Positions 1-8,134 of a stretch of 64,000 nucleotides of DNA are shown here, piece by piece. How positions within the stretch are numbered: the first letter of the stretch is position 1; the number at the start of each line of letters is the position of its first letter. Source of the stretch: JANSYL01 sp963921255. Its GTDB lineage: Bacteria; Pseudomonadota; Alphaproteobacteria; Rhodobacterales; Rhodobacteraceae. The notes below the pieces were generated by a model. It ran no database searches, had not been told where the DNA came from, and saw only the letters and a program-made list of their open reading frames with translations. The position numbers and the translations under genes were made by a program. Where the stretch lies: contig CAWUEW020000001.1 of the NCBI GenBank assembly GCA_963921255.3, positions 806,001 through 870,000 on the forward strand. Reading direction: 5' to 3'.

Positions 1-530
1 TCGTGTCCTTCTCGATGCTTCTGAACCTGGCCTCGGTGTCATCGGCCGAGACCTCGGACCAGATGTGGGGCTTCATCAATCGCTACGCGCCCGATGCCTC
101 GCCCCAGACGCATCCGCAGCTTGATCAGGCCGCCGGGTTCGCGGTGCGCTACTACAACGATTTCGTCAAACCGACCAAGGTCTTCCGCGCGCCGACCGAT
201 CAGGAACGCGCCGCGATGGAGGAATTGGTCGCCTGCCTCGGCGATGCGGACAAGGCGCTGGATGTCATCGCCCGCAAGAACGCCCAGGAAGGCAAGGACA
301 TGCCGCTGCCCGAGGTCAATTGGGCGGACGAAGAGTTTCTGCAATCCATCGTCTTCGCCATCGGGAAAACCCACGGGTTCGAACCGCTGCGCGCGTGGTT
401 CTCGGGCCTCTACGAGGTGCTGTTGGGCGCGTCCCAGGGGCCGCGCTTTGGCGGGTTCATCGCACTCTACGGGATCGCGGAAACCAAAGCCCTGATCGCG
501 GATGGTTTATCCGGCAAGCTTGCGGCGTGA
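1..530 (+). CDS. lysK: Lysine--tRNA ligase, class I, C-terminal part (cut by window edge)
   Basis: This is the last ~175 residues of a class I lysyl-tRNA synthetase, which charges tRNA-Lys in the cytoplasm. The visible part is all alpha-helical and matches the C-terminal anticodon-binding region of the archaeal/alphaproteobacterial enzyme (segments like SFSMLLNLASV, a YYNDFVKPTK stretch and a final FGGFIALYG). The catalytic HIGH and KMSKS motifs would lie upstream, outside the window. The frame is open to base 1, so the GTG at position 3 is probably an internal valine codon, not the start. Many Rhodobacteraceae use this class I form instead of class II LysS. The family assignment rests on memory of the C-terminal region. 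Confidence 0.85.
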   Translation, partial: VSFSMLLNLASVSSAETSDQMWGFINRYAPDASPQTHPQLDQAAGFAVRYYNDFVKPTKVFRAPTDQERAAMEELVACLGDADKALDVIARKNAQEGKDMPLPEVNWADEEFLQSIVFAIGKTHGFEPLRAWFSGLYEVLLGASQGPRFGGFIALYGIAETKALIADGLSGKLAA

Positions 531-594
531 TTTGACCGCGCCCGCACCGGGACTAACCTTTGCAGTCGACAGCAATCCATTCGGAGCGACGGCA

Positions 595-1008
595 ATGCAG
601 CGGTTTTTCTTGGTCTGTGCAATGATCCTGGCGGGATGGGCCGCCCACGCGCAGGAGGTCCTGTCGCCCAACCCCGATATCGAAGCGACCATCTCGGGCC
701 AGTTCCAGGCCTTTGTGGCCGAGGATGTCGACAGCGCCTGGACCTTTGCCAACCCGACCATCCAACGCCTGTTCCAGACGCCCGGCAATTTCGGGCGCAT
801 GGTGCAACAGGGCTATCCGATGGTCTGGGATCCGGGCCAGATCACCTTTGTCGATCTACAGCAGTTGGGCAGCGTGATCGTCCAACGGGTCGAGGTGATC
901 GACCAGGCCGGCACCGCCCATATGCTGGGCTATTCGATGGTCCAGATCGAAGGCAATTGGCGCATCAACGGGGTTCAGGTGCTGCGCGCGCCGTCCGTCG
1001 GTGCCTGA
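595..1008 (+). CDS. DUF4864 domain-containing secreted protein
   Basis: A protein of 137 residues. The ATG at 595 is preferred over an upstream GTG because it opens a clean signal peptide (charged start, hydrophobic core, AWAAHAQ-like cleavage region near residue 18). The mature part fits DUF4864: an N-terminal helix with FQAF..D....AWTFANPTIQ, then a PGNFGRMVQQGYP stretch and beta strands ending in WRINGVQVL. The fold is probably NTF2-like with an unknown ligand, and the protein should be periplasmic. It starts 65 bp after lysK, so it could be co-transcribed with it. Its function is unknown. Confidence 0.75.
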   Translation: MQRFFLVCAMILAGWAAHAQEVLSPNPDIEATISGQFQAFVAEDVDSAWTFANPTIQRLFQTPGNFGRMVQQGYPMVWDPGQITFVDLQQLGSVIVQRVEVIDQAGTAHMLGYSMVQIEGNWRINGVQVLRAPSVGA

Positions 1009-1039
1009 CGCCCGTCGCCGGAAATGTCGGCGGCTTTAA

Positions 1040-1059
1040 CCGGGCGTTAACACGCCCGG
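1040..1059. terminator. GC-rich hairpin after the DUF4864 gene
   Basis: A perfect 7-bp inverted repeat, CCGGGCG / CGCCCGG, encloses a 6-base loop (TTAACA). No T-run follows, so it is a weak intrinsic terminator candidate on either strand, or a 3'-end stabilising hairpin for lysK and its neighbour. Confidence 0.35.
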
Positions 1060-1212
1060 GCTAAACCCATCTGCTGTGACCGGCCCGAAAACGGCCGGAC
1101 CTTCCACCAGTTTTGAACAATCGAGATGGCCGATCGCGGGGCATCTCTTGGGCTGTGCCTCGTCCTGGCCACGGGTCTGCGCGCCGCGCGTCGGCGCGGA
1201 AAGGGGTATGAC

Positions 1213-3504
1213 ATGAACCAGGTGATCACGGACGGGCTGATCCTGACGCCGCCGGCGTTTTCCGACGGGCTGACGGTGTGGTCCCGACAGGATGGGCTCC
1301 CGGGCAGCGACACATGGGCCAGCGCCCCGAACGCCGCCCTTGTCGCGGCAGATTCGGATTTTGGCGATTGCCTCGAGATCGTGAAAACCGAGGCCACCAC
1401 CCGCGTGCGATACATGGGGCAAACCCCGATGATCCCGGGCCTCTACCTGCGCGTGACGGCCCGGGTGAAGGCGCTTTCGGGTCTTTTGCCGACCGTCCGC
1501 ATTGCCGGGTGGGCGGGCACAGCCGCAGACACACAGGTGCCCGGCGTTGTGCAAACCGGCCCGGAAACCGCGCTGACCGCCTATGGCGAGGTTGTGACGG
1601 TCTCGGCCATCATCGGGACGGGCACCCGCTCCGGGGTCGACATGCCCTGGGGGGATCAGGCGAACTATGGGCATCTGGGCCTCGACCTGACCGGCCCCAA
1701 CGGGGGGCAGATCCGGATCGAGGATATCCGGATCGACGATGTAACCAGCATCTTCCACCGCAGCATGATGGATTGGGTCGACGTGCGCGATTTCGGGGCG
1801 TTGGGCGACGGCACCACCGATGACCGGTCGGCCTTCGTGGCCGCCGATGCCGCCGCCGCCGGCCGGTCCGTCATCGTGCCGGAGGGCAGCTACTACATCG
1901 CTTCCAGCCTCACGATGAACAGCCCCGTCCGCTTTGAAGGCACGCTCACCATGCCCGACGGCGCGCGGCTGGCGCTGAACGAAACCTTCGACCTCAAGGG
2001 TTATGCCGACGCCTTCGGGGATGAGGTTCTGGGCCTGCGCAAAGGGCTGCAGCACCTGTTCAACCAATCCGATCACGAGGCCTTCGACCTGTGCGGTCGT
2101 CGTGTGGTGCTGGACGCGCCGCTGGACGTGCAGGCCGCCGTCGGCAACCGCAACACCTATGCCAACCGGCGCGTGATCCGGAATGGCCAGTTGGTCGCCG
2201 CCGACAGCATCGAGTGGGCGGATGACAGCACGACGCGCAGCGCCACATGGTCCGCCGCCAACCCGCGCGAGCTGACCGATGTGGCGAACGTTGCCGACAT
2301 CCCCGTCGGGGCGCTGGTGACGGGCCCCGTGGGCGTCGGCCGTGAGATCTATGTGACCGCCAAGAACGAAGCACAGGGGCGCGTGACGCTCTCCAGCGCC
2401 TTCTGGGGAGCACCGACGAGCCAGACCTACACCTTCACGCGCTTCAAGTACCTGCTCGATTTCAGCGGGTTCCTGAACCTGCAGCGCTTTGTCGTGTCGG
2501 ATATCGAATTCCTCAGCGCGGGGCGGTGCAGCGGTTTGATGATGCCGCTCGACGGGTTGGTCTTTCAGATCCAGGATTGCTTTTTCACCGGCCCGAAGGA
2601 TCGCGGTGTCACGTCCCCGGGCGAAGGCTGTCAGGGCATGCAGATCGACCGCTGCCAGTTCCTGTCGAACGAACAGGCGCTCGACGTGCCGGACCGGACT
2701 TCCATCGCCTTTAACACCCATTGCTCGGACGTGAAGATCCGTGACAACCGGGCGGTGAAGTTCCTGCATTTCGGCATTATCGGCGGCGCGGGGAACATCA
2801 TTTCCGGCAACCATTTCTTCCAGGGCGACGGGGTGACCGACGGGCCGCGCACGGCGGGCCTGATCTTCACCAGCACGAATGCCAAGACCACGTTCGATGG
2901 AAACTACGTCGACAACTGTTTCATCGAATGGGGCAACGAATATGACAGCGCGCCCGATTTCTCGTCCGAGCTCAGCTTCCATGGCCTGTCGCTGAACGGG
3001 AACATCTTCTTTGCCTCCGGGGCTGCGCCCTGGATGAACTTCATCGTGGTGAAGCCCTATGGCGACGGCCATTTCATCAACGGGCTGACGGTCTGCGATA
3101 ACCTGTTCAAGAAGACCAATGGCGCGCAGATGGAACAGGTCGACGGGATCGACACGACCTACGCCACGCTGGACGCGGACCGGACCGCCGACCTGCTGTG
3201 GACCGGGAACACCTATCACGGGATCGCCAAGCGGACGGAAAACCCGGTGACGCTGCGCCATGTCGAAAGCTCGGAACAGCAGGTGTGGACGATCGACCTG
3301 TCCCCGGTTCTGCCCTTCAACACGGCGGCGCTGGCGGTCACGGGCTGTGTGCCGGACGGGCCGGTCCGGTCGGTGTCCAACGTCATCCAGTACAGCGCGC
3401 CCTATGCCGTCGCGCAGCAAGGTGTGGGCGAACGCGCGGTCGAACTGCGGTGGCAGACGGCGGTGCGCGGCGCGGCGCATGTCACGGTGAAGGGCGATCT
3501 CTGA
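1213..3504 (+). CDS. Right-handed parallel beta-helix (pectate-lyase superfamily) protein
   Basis: A large protein of 763 residues. The ATG at 1213 is chosen because GGAAAGGGG lies a few bases upstream; the longer in-frame start at 1126 has no such site. The N-terminal ~170 residues look like a beta-sandwich, possibly carbohydrate-binding. Then comes the signature VRDFGALGDGTTDD, typical of pectate-lyase-3 / GH28-like / phage tail-spike beta-helix proteins, followed by many short strand-turn repeats rich in Asn and Gly (GNIISGNHF, FDGNYVDN, LNGNIFF). No signal peptide or membrane segment is visible. Such proteins bind or cleave acidic polysaccharides, so a role in exopolysaccharide processing or as a surface protein is an inference. 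It stands alone, closed by a strong terminator. Confidence 0.7.
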   Translation: MNQVITDGLILTPPAFSDGLTVWSRQDGLPGSDTWASAPNAALVAADSDFGDCLEIVKTEATTRVRYMGQTPMIPGLYLRVTARVKALSGLLPTVRIAGWAGTAADTQVPGVVQTGPETALTAYGEVVTVSAIIGTGTRSGVDMPWGDQANYGHLGLDLTGPNGGQIRIEDIRIDDVTSIFHRSMMDWVDVRDFGALGDGTTDDRSAFVAADAAAAGRSVIVPEGSYYIASSLTMNSPVRFEGTLTMPDGARLALNETFDLKGYADAFGDEVLGLRKGLQHLFNQSDHEAFDLCGRRVVLDAPLDVQAAVGNRNTYANRRVIRNGQLVAADSIEWADDSTTRSATWSAANPRELTDVANVADIPVGALVTGPVGVGREIYVTAKNEAQGRVTLSSAFWGAPTSQTYTFTRFKYLLDFSGFLNLQRFVVSDIEFLSAGRCSGLMMPLDGLVFQIQDCFFTGPKDRGVTSPGEGCQGMQIDRCQFLSNEQALDVPDRTSIAFNTHCSDVKIRDNRAVKFLHFGIIGGAGNIISGNHFFQGDGVTDGPRTAGLIFTSTNAKTTFDGNYVDNCFIEWGNEYDSAPDFSSELSFHGLSLNGNIFFASGAAPWMNFIVVKPYGDGHFINGLTVCDNLFKKTNGAQMEQVDGIDTTYATLDADRTADLLWTGNTYHGIAKRTENPVTLRHVESSEQQVWTIDLSPVLPFNTAALAVTGCVPDGPVRSVSNVIQYSAPYAVAQQGVGERAVELRWQTAVRGAAHVTVKGDL

Positions 3505-3515
3505 TGCCTCGCCGA

Positions 3516-3546
3516 CCCCCGAATGCCGGTCATTCGGGGGTTTTCC
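3516..3546 (+). terminator. Rho-independent terminator of the beta-helix gene
   Basis: A perfect 10-bp stem, CCCCCGAATG / CATTCGGGGG, with a CCGGT loop is followed directly by TTTTCC, 12 bp after the stop codon at 3504. Confidence 0.9.
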
Positions 3547-3596
3547 TTTGGCGTTGCCCGGCCTAGCTAGCCACGGGTGAAGGAGACCGCCGACCC

Positions 3597-4073
3597 ATGA
3601 CCGTATTGCCCGTCGAACATGTGCAGGATTATCCCCGTCCCCCCGCGCTGGAGCGGGTGGCGCACCGCCTGAAGGTGGTCTTTGCGGATTTGCCCATCGT
3701 CGACACGGTGCAGGCGTGGCGTGTGCTGGAAACGCATCATGCGCCGACCTACTACATCCCGACCGACGATATCCTGACCTCGGTTCTGGTGCCGACATCG
3801 CGGCAGACGTTCTGCGAATGGAAGGGGCGGGCGGCCTATTTCGATCTTGTCGCCAACGGGCGCCGGTCGCGCAACGCTGCGTGGTGCTATCCTGCGCCCA
3901 CGGCGCGCTTTGCCCCGATCAAGGACCACGTCGCGTTCTACGCAACCTCGGTGGATGGAGCCTGGGTCGGGGACGTGAAGGTGCAGCCGCAGCCGGGGGA
4001 TTTCTATGGCGGGTGGGTGACACCCAACCTGACCGGCCAGATCAAGGGCGCGGCGGGCACGCTTCACTGGTAG
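3597..4073 (+). CDS. DUF427 domain-containing protein
   Basis: A protein of 158 residues with AAGGAG 12 bp before the ATG. It matches DUF427 across its length: VVFADLPIVDT (strand and helix), a YYIPTDDI stretch, the family block FCEWKGRAAYFDL, and the end GDFYGGWVTPNLTGQIKG. DUF427 is a small beta-tent fold of unknown biochemical role, often seen near oxidoreductases. It is cytoplasmic, with no signal or membrane segment. It converges with the next gene across only 3 bp. Confidence 0.85.
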   Translation: MTVLPVEHVQDYPRPPALERVAHRLKVVFADLPIVDTVQAWRVLETHHAPTYYIPTDDILTSVLVPTSRQTFCEWKGRAAYFDLVANGRRSRNAAWCYPAPTARFAPIKDHVAFYATSVDGAWVGDVKVQPQPGDFYGGWVTPNLTGQIKGAAGTLHW

Positions 4074-4076
4074 GGA

Positions 4077-4583
4077 TCAGGCGGTTTGCGCGATGGTCGA
4101 GGGGCTGACATAGCGCGCCAGTTCGCGCCAGTCCGTTGGATCAAGCAAGGTCCATACGCCGTCGGCGACCGTGTAGCCAAAGGTGACAGACGTGCCATTG
4201 ATCGCGTCAAAGGTCACCTGCGCCCCATCCGACGTGATGTGCGCATTCAACTCGCGCGTCCAAAGGGCGGTGCCGCCACTGCGCAAGGCCCAGATGCCGG
4301 TGTCGGTGTTGCCCTGACCAGTCACGGCATAGCTGCCATCGGCGTTGAACTGCCATTCGTCCTGGCTGTCCTCTTCGCGCCAGCGCCCGACCGGCGAGGT
4401 GCCCGAGCCGTCCAGCCGCATATGCCGGCGCGGACCCCAGACCATGGTTGCCCCGCCATCTTCGAATGACAGCGGTTCTTCCGGATCGGCGACGTGATAT
4501 GTGCCGTCGCCCAGAACCTCGTAGGTCTGGGGCTTGCCCGGCAGGATCCAGATGCCAATCAGATCAGGGTCGAGGCTGCTCAT
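4077..4583 (-). CDS. Hypothetical beta-rich protein
   Basis: A protein of 168 residues read from ATG 4583; the 26-residue extension to 4661 was rejected because it is not protein-like. I do not recognise a family. It is made of short strands with regularly spaced tryptophans and repeats of a 'G-W/T-Y-x-(V/F)-x-G-x-W' kind (LIGIWILPGKPQTYEV, GDGTYHV, DEWQFNADGSYAV, GNTDTGIWALR), suggesting a lipocalin-like or antiparallel barrel fold. It has no signal peptide, membrane segment or catalytic motif. It could be a small ligand-binding protein, but nothing in the context supports a specific role. Confidence 0.55.
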   Translation of the reverse strand: MSSLDPDLIGIWILPGKPQTYEVLGDGTYHVADPEEPLSFEDGGATMVWGPRRHMRLDGSGTSPVGRWREEDSQDEWQFNADGSYAVTGQGNTDTGIWALRSGGTALWTRELNAHITSDGAQVTFDAINGTSVTFGYTVADGVWTLLDPTDWRELARYVSPSTIAQTA

Positions 4584-4674
4584 GGGGTAAGTGTGCCATG
4601 GAAATGCCCCGGCACCTAATCCGTTGGCGCTTGGTCGGAAAAAGTGAGTCCCGAAAGGCACACAGCGGAGGGGT

Positions 4675-5151
4675 TTAGCCCAAGATATCGGCAGCGCTCA
4701 GGTGAAAGGCCTTGCCGAAGCCGCCGTTGAGATACCCTTGCACGGGTTGGAAGGCGACCAGACGGAAATCCGCGAAATCGTAGTACAGCTGCGCCTTGGG
4801 GTAGAGAGACAGGTAGTGGTCTTTGAGCGCCGCTTTGTCCGCGTCTTCGGCGACCGCCTGAAGCGTGAGGCGCGGATGGGTCAGCGGATCGCCCTTGGTC
4901 CCCGGCTCCCCGACAAGGAGCGAGCAGGCCGGTTTTGCGTCCAGCGCGGCCGTGTGCTGCGACAGGGTCGAGATCAGCGTCATGGGCCTGCCATCCGGTC
5001 CCGGCACCAGCGCGATGCGGGTCACCATCGGATGGCCCGAGGATGGGTCTTCGACGCCAAGGGCGGCAAAGCGGGCGGTGCGGATCAGGTCGCGGGCCAG
5101 TTGGCGCGCGTCGTCATCGGTGGGGCGGATCGGGCTTGGTGTGTCGGTCAT
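4675..5151 (-). CDS. Pyridoxamine 5'-phosphate oxidase-like / HugZ-type flavin-binding protein
   Basis: A protein of 158 residues with the FMN-binding split-barrel pattern: TARFAALGVEDPSSGHPMVTRIALV (first strands), TLISTLSQHTAALDAKPACSLLVGEP (the HTxNL-like part of the heme-utilisation HugZ group), HPRLTLQAVA, and a C-terminal FRLVAFQPVQGYLNGGFGKAFHL. The last segment resembles the end of HugZ-like proteins, but the separate C-terminal DUF2470 domain found in longer homologues is absent. It may bind FMN or heme. It is transcribed away from the next gene pair and ends 90 bp from the hypothetical gene downstream. Confidence 0.75.
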   Translation of the reverse strand: MTDTPSPIRPTDDDARQLARDLIRTARFAALGVEDPSSGHPMVTRIALVPGPDGRPMTLISTLSQHTAALDAKPACSLLVGEPGTKGDPLTHPRLTLQAVAEDADKAALKDHYLSLYPKAQLYYDFADFRLVAFQPVQGYLNGGFGKAFHLSAADILG

Positions 5152-5175
5152 TCTGCGGCGCAGGTTACGGCACCG

Positions 5176-5910
5176 TCAGAATTCGTGCCAGAGCCCCACG
5201 GACAGCCCCATTGTTTGGCCGCCGGACAGATCAAGGCGTCCGCCGATATGCACATGGCTCCGGTCAAGGATCGGGATCGCCAAGGCGGGTCGTAGCGTCG
5301 CCAGCGGCTCTGCGTTCGGCCAGTCTTCGACCTTCACCGCCAAGATGCCCAGAACCCCGTTTGCGCCGTTCAGGCCGAGCGTGGCCTCAACCTGCCGCAC
5401 CGCCAACGTGCCCGTGTCGAGGTCGAAATAGCTGCGCGCATCCAGATTGGTCCAGCCCCCGTCAAAGGCCAACGGTCCCGGCCAGCCCGGCCGTGCGAGA
5501 CCAAGGCCCCGACCCACGGACGCCCCCAGAAGCCCAAGCCGCTGCGCGTCAGGGGTGCCGTCCTGGCGTCTTGCAGCCGCGCCAAATTCGTAGGCCACCT
5601 GCCACGTGGCATCCCCCGGCGTCGTTGTGCGGCGCGCAGAGGCGACGGTCAGCCCGCCGGTGTCCCCGGCAGAGGCGCTGACGCCCAAAGTCCAGCGGTA
5701 CGGCATGCCGATCTCCGCAAAGATCAGATCGGTCTGGGACGGCGTGAAGGCCCCCGTCGTCAGAACGCGCTCGGCCTGATCTTCCAACGCGACCCCAAAC
5801 GAGAGAAAGACGCGGCCCTCCTCGCGCGCCCACGGGCCGGCCAGCGCCGGCAGACCGGCCACACAGGCCATGGCAAGGCCGACCAGCAAAGGACTCAAAC
5901 GTGCAGACAT
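5176..5910 (-). CDS. Exported, outer-membrane-like hypothetical protein
   Basis: A protein of 244 residues with a clear Sec signal peptide (SARLSPLLVGLAMACVAGLPALA, cleavage near residue 24). The mature part consists of alternating amphipathic strands and ends in a terminal Phe (LSVGLWHEF), a hallmark of beta-barrel outer-membrane proteins. A WAREEGRVFLSFG opening and a DLDTGTLAVRQVEATLGL stretch are typical of small barrel proteins. I do not recognise the family. The start codon lies 199 bp from the divergent gene at 6110, so the shared intergenic region should carry both promoters. Confidence 0.65.
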   Translation of the reverse strand: MSARLSPLLVGLAMACVAGLPALAGPWAREEGRVFLSFGVALEDQAERVLTTGAFTPSQTDLIFAEIGMPYRWTLGVSASAGDTGGLTVASARRTTTPGDATWQVAYEFGAAARRQDGTPDAQRLGLLGASVGRGLGLARPGWPGPLAFDGGWTNLDARSYFDLDTGTLAVRQVEATLGLNGANGVLGILAVKVEDWPNAEPLATLRPALAIPILDRSHVHIGGRLDLSGGQTMGLSVGLWHEF

Positions 5911-6109
5911 GACGCCATCGGATCACGGGGGGCCTTAACGAACCGTAAACGCCCCAAACCGATCCTGCGGTCCGACCATCCGTGGCGGGTTGGCAACGTC
6001 CGTGCAGTCTGACATGTCGACACTGCGCAATCCCACGATACGGGGTTGCGGCAATTTCCGGGGCAAGGCAGCCTAAGACCTTGCTGAGCCACATCCTGGG
6101 GAGGACAGA

Positions 6110-6706
6110 ATGGCCTTAGTACCACCACTCGAAGAAGAGGATATGGACGCCGACCTGCGCGACCATGTTCAGTTTTTCAAAGGCCCGTTGGGTGTCATCC
6201 CCAACTCGGTCCGGACCATGGCGCATCGCAGCCCCATCGCGCGGGCCTTCACCGATCTGAACATCGCGGTGATGACGGATTACGGTGCGGTCACGCCCGA
6301 GTTCAAACGCCTGCTTGGCTATGTCAGCAGCTTTGCATCGGGGTGCCTGTATTGCCAGGCGCATATGATCCTGGCCTCCGAAAGGTTCAACGCGTCGGAA
6401 GAGCGGTTGAACGATGTTTTCAACTTCGAAGACAGCGCCCACTACTCCGAAGCGGAGAAAGCAGCCTTGGCCTTCGCCCACGCCGCAACCCAGGTGCCCA
6501 ATGCGGTGACGCCCGAGGTGGGTGAGCGGCTCAAGGCGCATTGGTCGCCCGAGCAGATTGTCGAGATCATGGGGGTTGTCGCGCTGTTCGGGTATCTGAA
6601 CCGCTGGAATGACAGCATGGGCTCGGCGCTAGAGGACCTTCCGATTTCCAAGGGCGAACAGCGCTTGGCGGACACCACGGGTTGGACGGTGGGCAAACAC
6701 GTATGA
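6110..6706 (+). CDS. Carboxymuconolactone decarboxylase / AhpD-like peroxidase-related protein
   Basis: A protein of 198 residues. GAGGA lies just before the ATG. It carries the AhpD-like active-site block SGCLYCQAHMI, where the CxxC pair and following His form the redox/peroxidase centre. The helical framing (FKGPLGVIPNSVRTMAHRSP, EIMGVVALFGYLNRWNDSMG) is that of the long CMD / peroxidase-related family. It is probably a cytoplasmic alkylhydroperoxidase. Its stop overlaps the start of the next gene (ATGA at 6703-6706), so the two are translationally coupled and trmL follows in the same operon. Confidence 0.85.
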   Translation: MALVPPLEEEDMDADLRDHVQFFKGPLGVIPNSVRTMAHRSPIARAFTDLNIAVMTDYGAVTPEFKRLLGYVSSFASGCLYCQAHMILASERFNASEERLNDVFNFEDSAHYSEAEKAALAFAHAATQVPNAVTPEVGERLKAHWSPEQIVEIMGVVALFGYLNRWNDSMGSALEDLPISKGEQRLADTTGWTVGKHV

Positions 6707-7545
6707 GCGAATTGGTTCGGGCGATACGCGAAGCGCTTGCAGACAGGGGCGAGCCGGTCAGCCGGCTTGGCTATTTCTGCGCGCCGTTTCGCCCGACCAC
6801 GGGGCCGCTGACCGACAAGGTGATCAAAACCTATCGCGGGGGGCGCGACCCCGAGTTGCTGGAGCAGTTGTCGCGCCGGCACGAAGCCTATGTCGACTGC
6901 CTGACCCGCGCCGGTGTGCGCATGCCCGAGACGCACTTCCTGATCCTGAACGAGATGGGGTATCTGCAGCCCGTGATCGTGCAGGAGGCGTTGGACGAGG
7001 CCCTGTTGCTGCGTCCCCAGATCGAAGCGGCGGACACCGATCACGCCATTGACCTGCTGGAGCGGGCCGCGATCAGCATCGCCGCGTTCTGGAAGGCGGT
7101 GGCGCAGCGCCCCGAGCGCATCGGGTATCACCCGTCGATCCGCAACTTCGCGATGGATGCGGACGGGCCGATCTTCTTCGACACCTTCCCACCCCTGATC
7201 GGCTACAGCCGCGAAGAGATGGGGCGGCTTCTGCTGCGGTTTTCGGAAAGCGGGATGATCCGTAATCTGGGGCCGCTGGTGCCCGAGAAGATCCGGGCCA
7301 TTCAGGATGAATGGTATTCCCCGGCCGGCACGATTGTCGGACTTGTGGGCAGCGCGGTGCGCCTGCGGCCCGACGATGGGCCGGCCATCATGGACTGGGC
7401 GCGCCGGTTTGCAGCCACGCAGCTGGACGGTGAGGTCCGGCAGGAGGTCGAGGCCGACCTGGACGCCCCGCCCCGCCTGCCCGCGATCTGGACCGCGACG
7501 CGGCGTGTTCTTGGGCTGGAGGGACGGCCCAATGTCGAAAGCTGA
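6703..7545 (+). CDS. Uncharacterised protein with aminoglycoside-phosphotransferase-like (kinase) fold
   Basis: A protein of 280 residues; the start is set by the ATGA overlap with the upstream gene. I do not recognise a named family with certainty (possibly DUF6206), but the layout resembles the APH/protein-kinase fold. An N-lobe lysine lies in VIKTYRGG (K42), and a following helix contains RRHEAYVDCLTRAG then VRMPET (helix C Glu and the usual G-x-x-xP). The C-lobe loop HPSIRN (143-148) is followed by a strand with FFDTFPP (D160), aligned with the GDLHPxN...IDFE element of APH enzymes. The catalytic Asp appears replaced by His. No membrane segment is present. Substrate and activity are unknown. 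It lies between an AhpD-like gene and trmL, overlapping both. Confidence 0.5.
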   Translation: MSELVRAIREALADRGEPVSRLGYFCAPFRPTTGPLTDKVIKTYRGGRDPELLEQLSRRHEAYVDCLTRAGVRMPETHFLILNEMGYLQPVIVQEALDEALLLRPQIEAADTDHAIDLLERAAISIAAFWKAVAQRPERIGYHPSIRNFAMDADGPIFFDTFPPLIGYSREEMGRLLLRFSESGMIRNLGPLVPEKIRAIQDEWYSPAGTIVGLVGSAVRLRPDDGPAIMDWARRFAATQLDGEVRQEVEADLDAPPRLPAIWTATRRVLGLEGRPNVES

Positions 7546-8014
7546 CCCGCCGCTGGACCTGAAGGTGGTGCTGGTCACGCCCGAAATTCCGGGCAACACG
7601 GGCACCATCGGGCGGACCTGCGTGGCGCTTGGCCTCGAACTGATCCTTATCAAACCTTACGGGTTCGACATTTCGGACAAGTCCGTCCGGCGGGCGGGAC
7701 TGGATTACTGGAAGCATGTCCGGCTCAGCGAATACAACGATTGGAACGCCTTTCTGGCGGACCGATCCCCCGCGCGGAGCAAGCTGTTCTTTTTCGAGGA
7801 ATGGGGCCGGGAAAGCTTTTACACCCCCGCCTACGCGCGCGACGCTTTTCTGGTGTTCGGAAAAGAAACCAAGGGCCTGCCCGCCGCGATCACCGACGGG
7901 TTCGAGGATCGGGTGTTTCACATGCCGATGCACAGCCCGCATATCCGGTCGCTCAACCTCGCGAACGCGGCGACCGCGGTCGTTTACCAGGCGGCCCGGG
8001 GCTTTCTGGCCTGA
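7532..8014 (+). CDS. trmL: tRNA (cytidine(34)-2'-O)-methyltransferase
   Basis: A protein of 160 residues, starting at ATG 7532 inside the end of the previous gene (14-bp overlap). It is a SPOUT-family RNA methyltransferase that methylates the 2'-OH of the wobble base in tRNA-Leu. Visible motifs: EIPGNTGTIGRTC (motif 1), LVFGKETKGLP (motif 2), and HSPHIRSLNLANAATAVVYQ (motif 3, the knot and SAM site). The length equals the usual 155-160 of TrmL/CspR, without the N-terminal extension of TrmH or RlmB. It is the last gene of a three-gene operon. Confidence 0.92.
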   Translation: MSKADPPLDLKVVLVTPEIPGNTGTIGRTCVALGLELILIKPYGFDISDKSVRRAGLDYWKHVRLSEYNDWNAFLADRSPARSKLFFFEEWGRESFYTPAYARDAFLVFGKETKGLPAAITDGFEDRVFHMPMHSPHIRSLNLANAATAVVYQAARGFLA

Positions 8015-8134
8015 ATTTCGCCCGAATTTATCCAATGCTTGCCGTTGTTTGAGCGCCATGGCGGCGCATTCCGTGGCGACACCTTGTGCAGGGAAGGCGC
8101 TGTCGCAGCGCACGCACACACACACGAGGTCACA

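Noticed and set aside
1222..1229. GTGATCAC just after the start of the beta-helix gene
   Set aside because: It lies inside codons for Val-Ile-Thr, has no A/T-rich flanks and no partner site, so chance is enough.
1036..3798. A 920-residue minus-strand open frame
   Set aside because: Antisense shadow of the beta-helix gene; its protein is low-complexity Arg/Pro/Gly text without domains.
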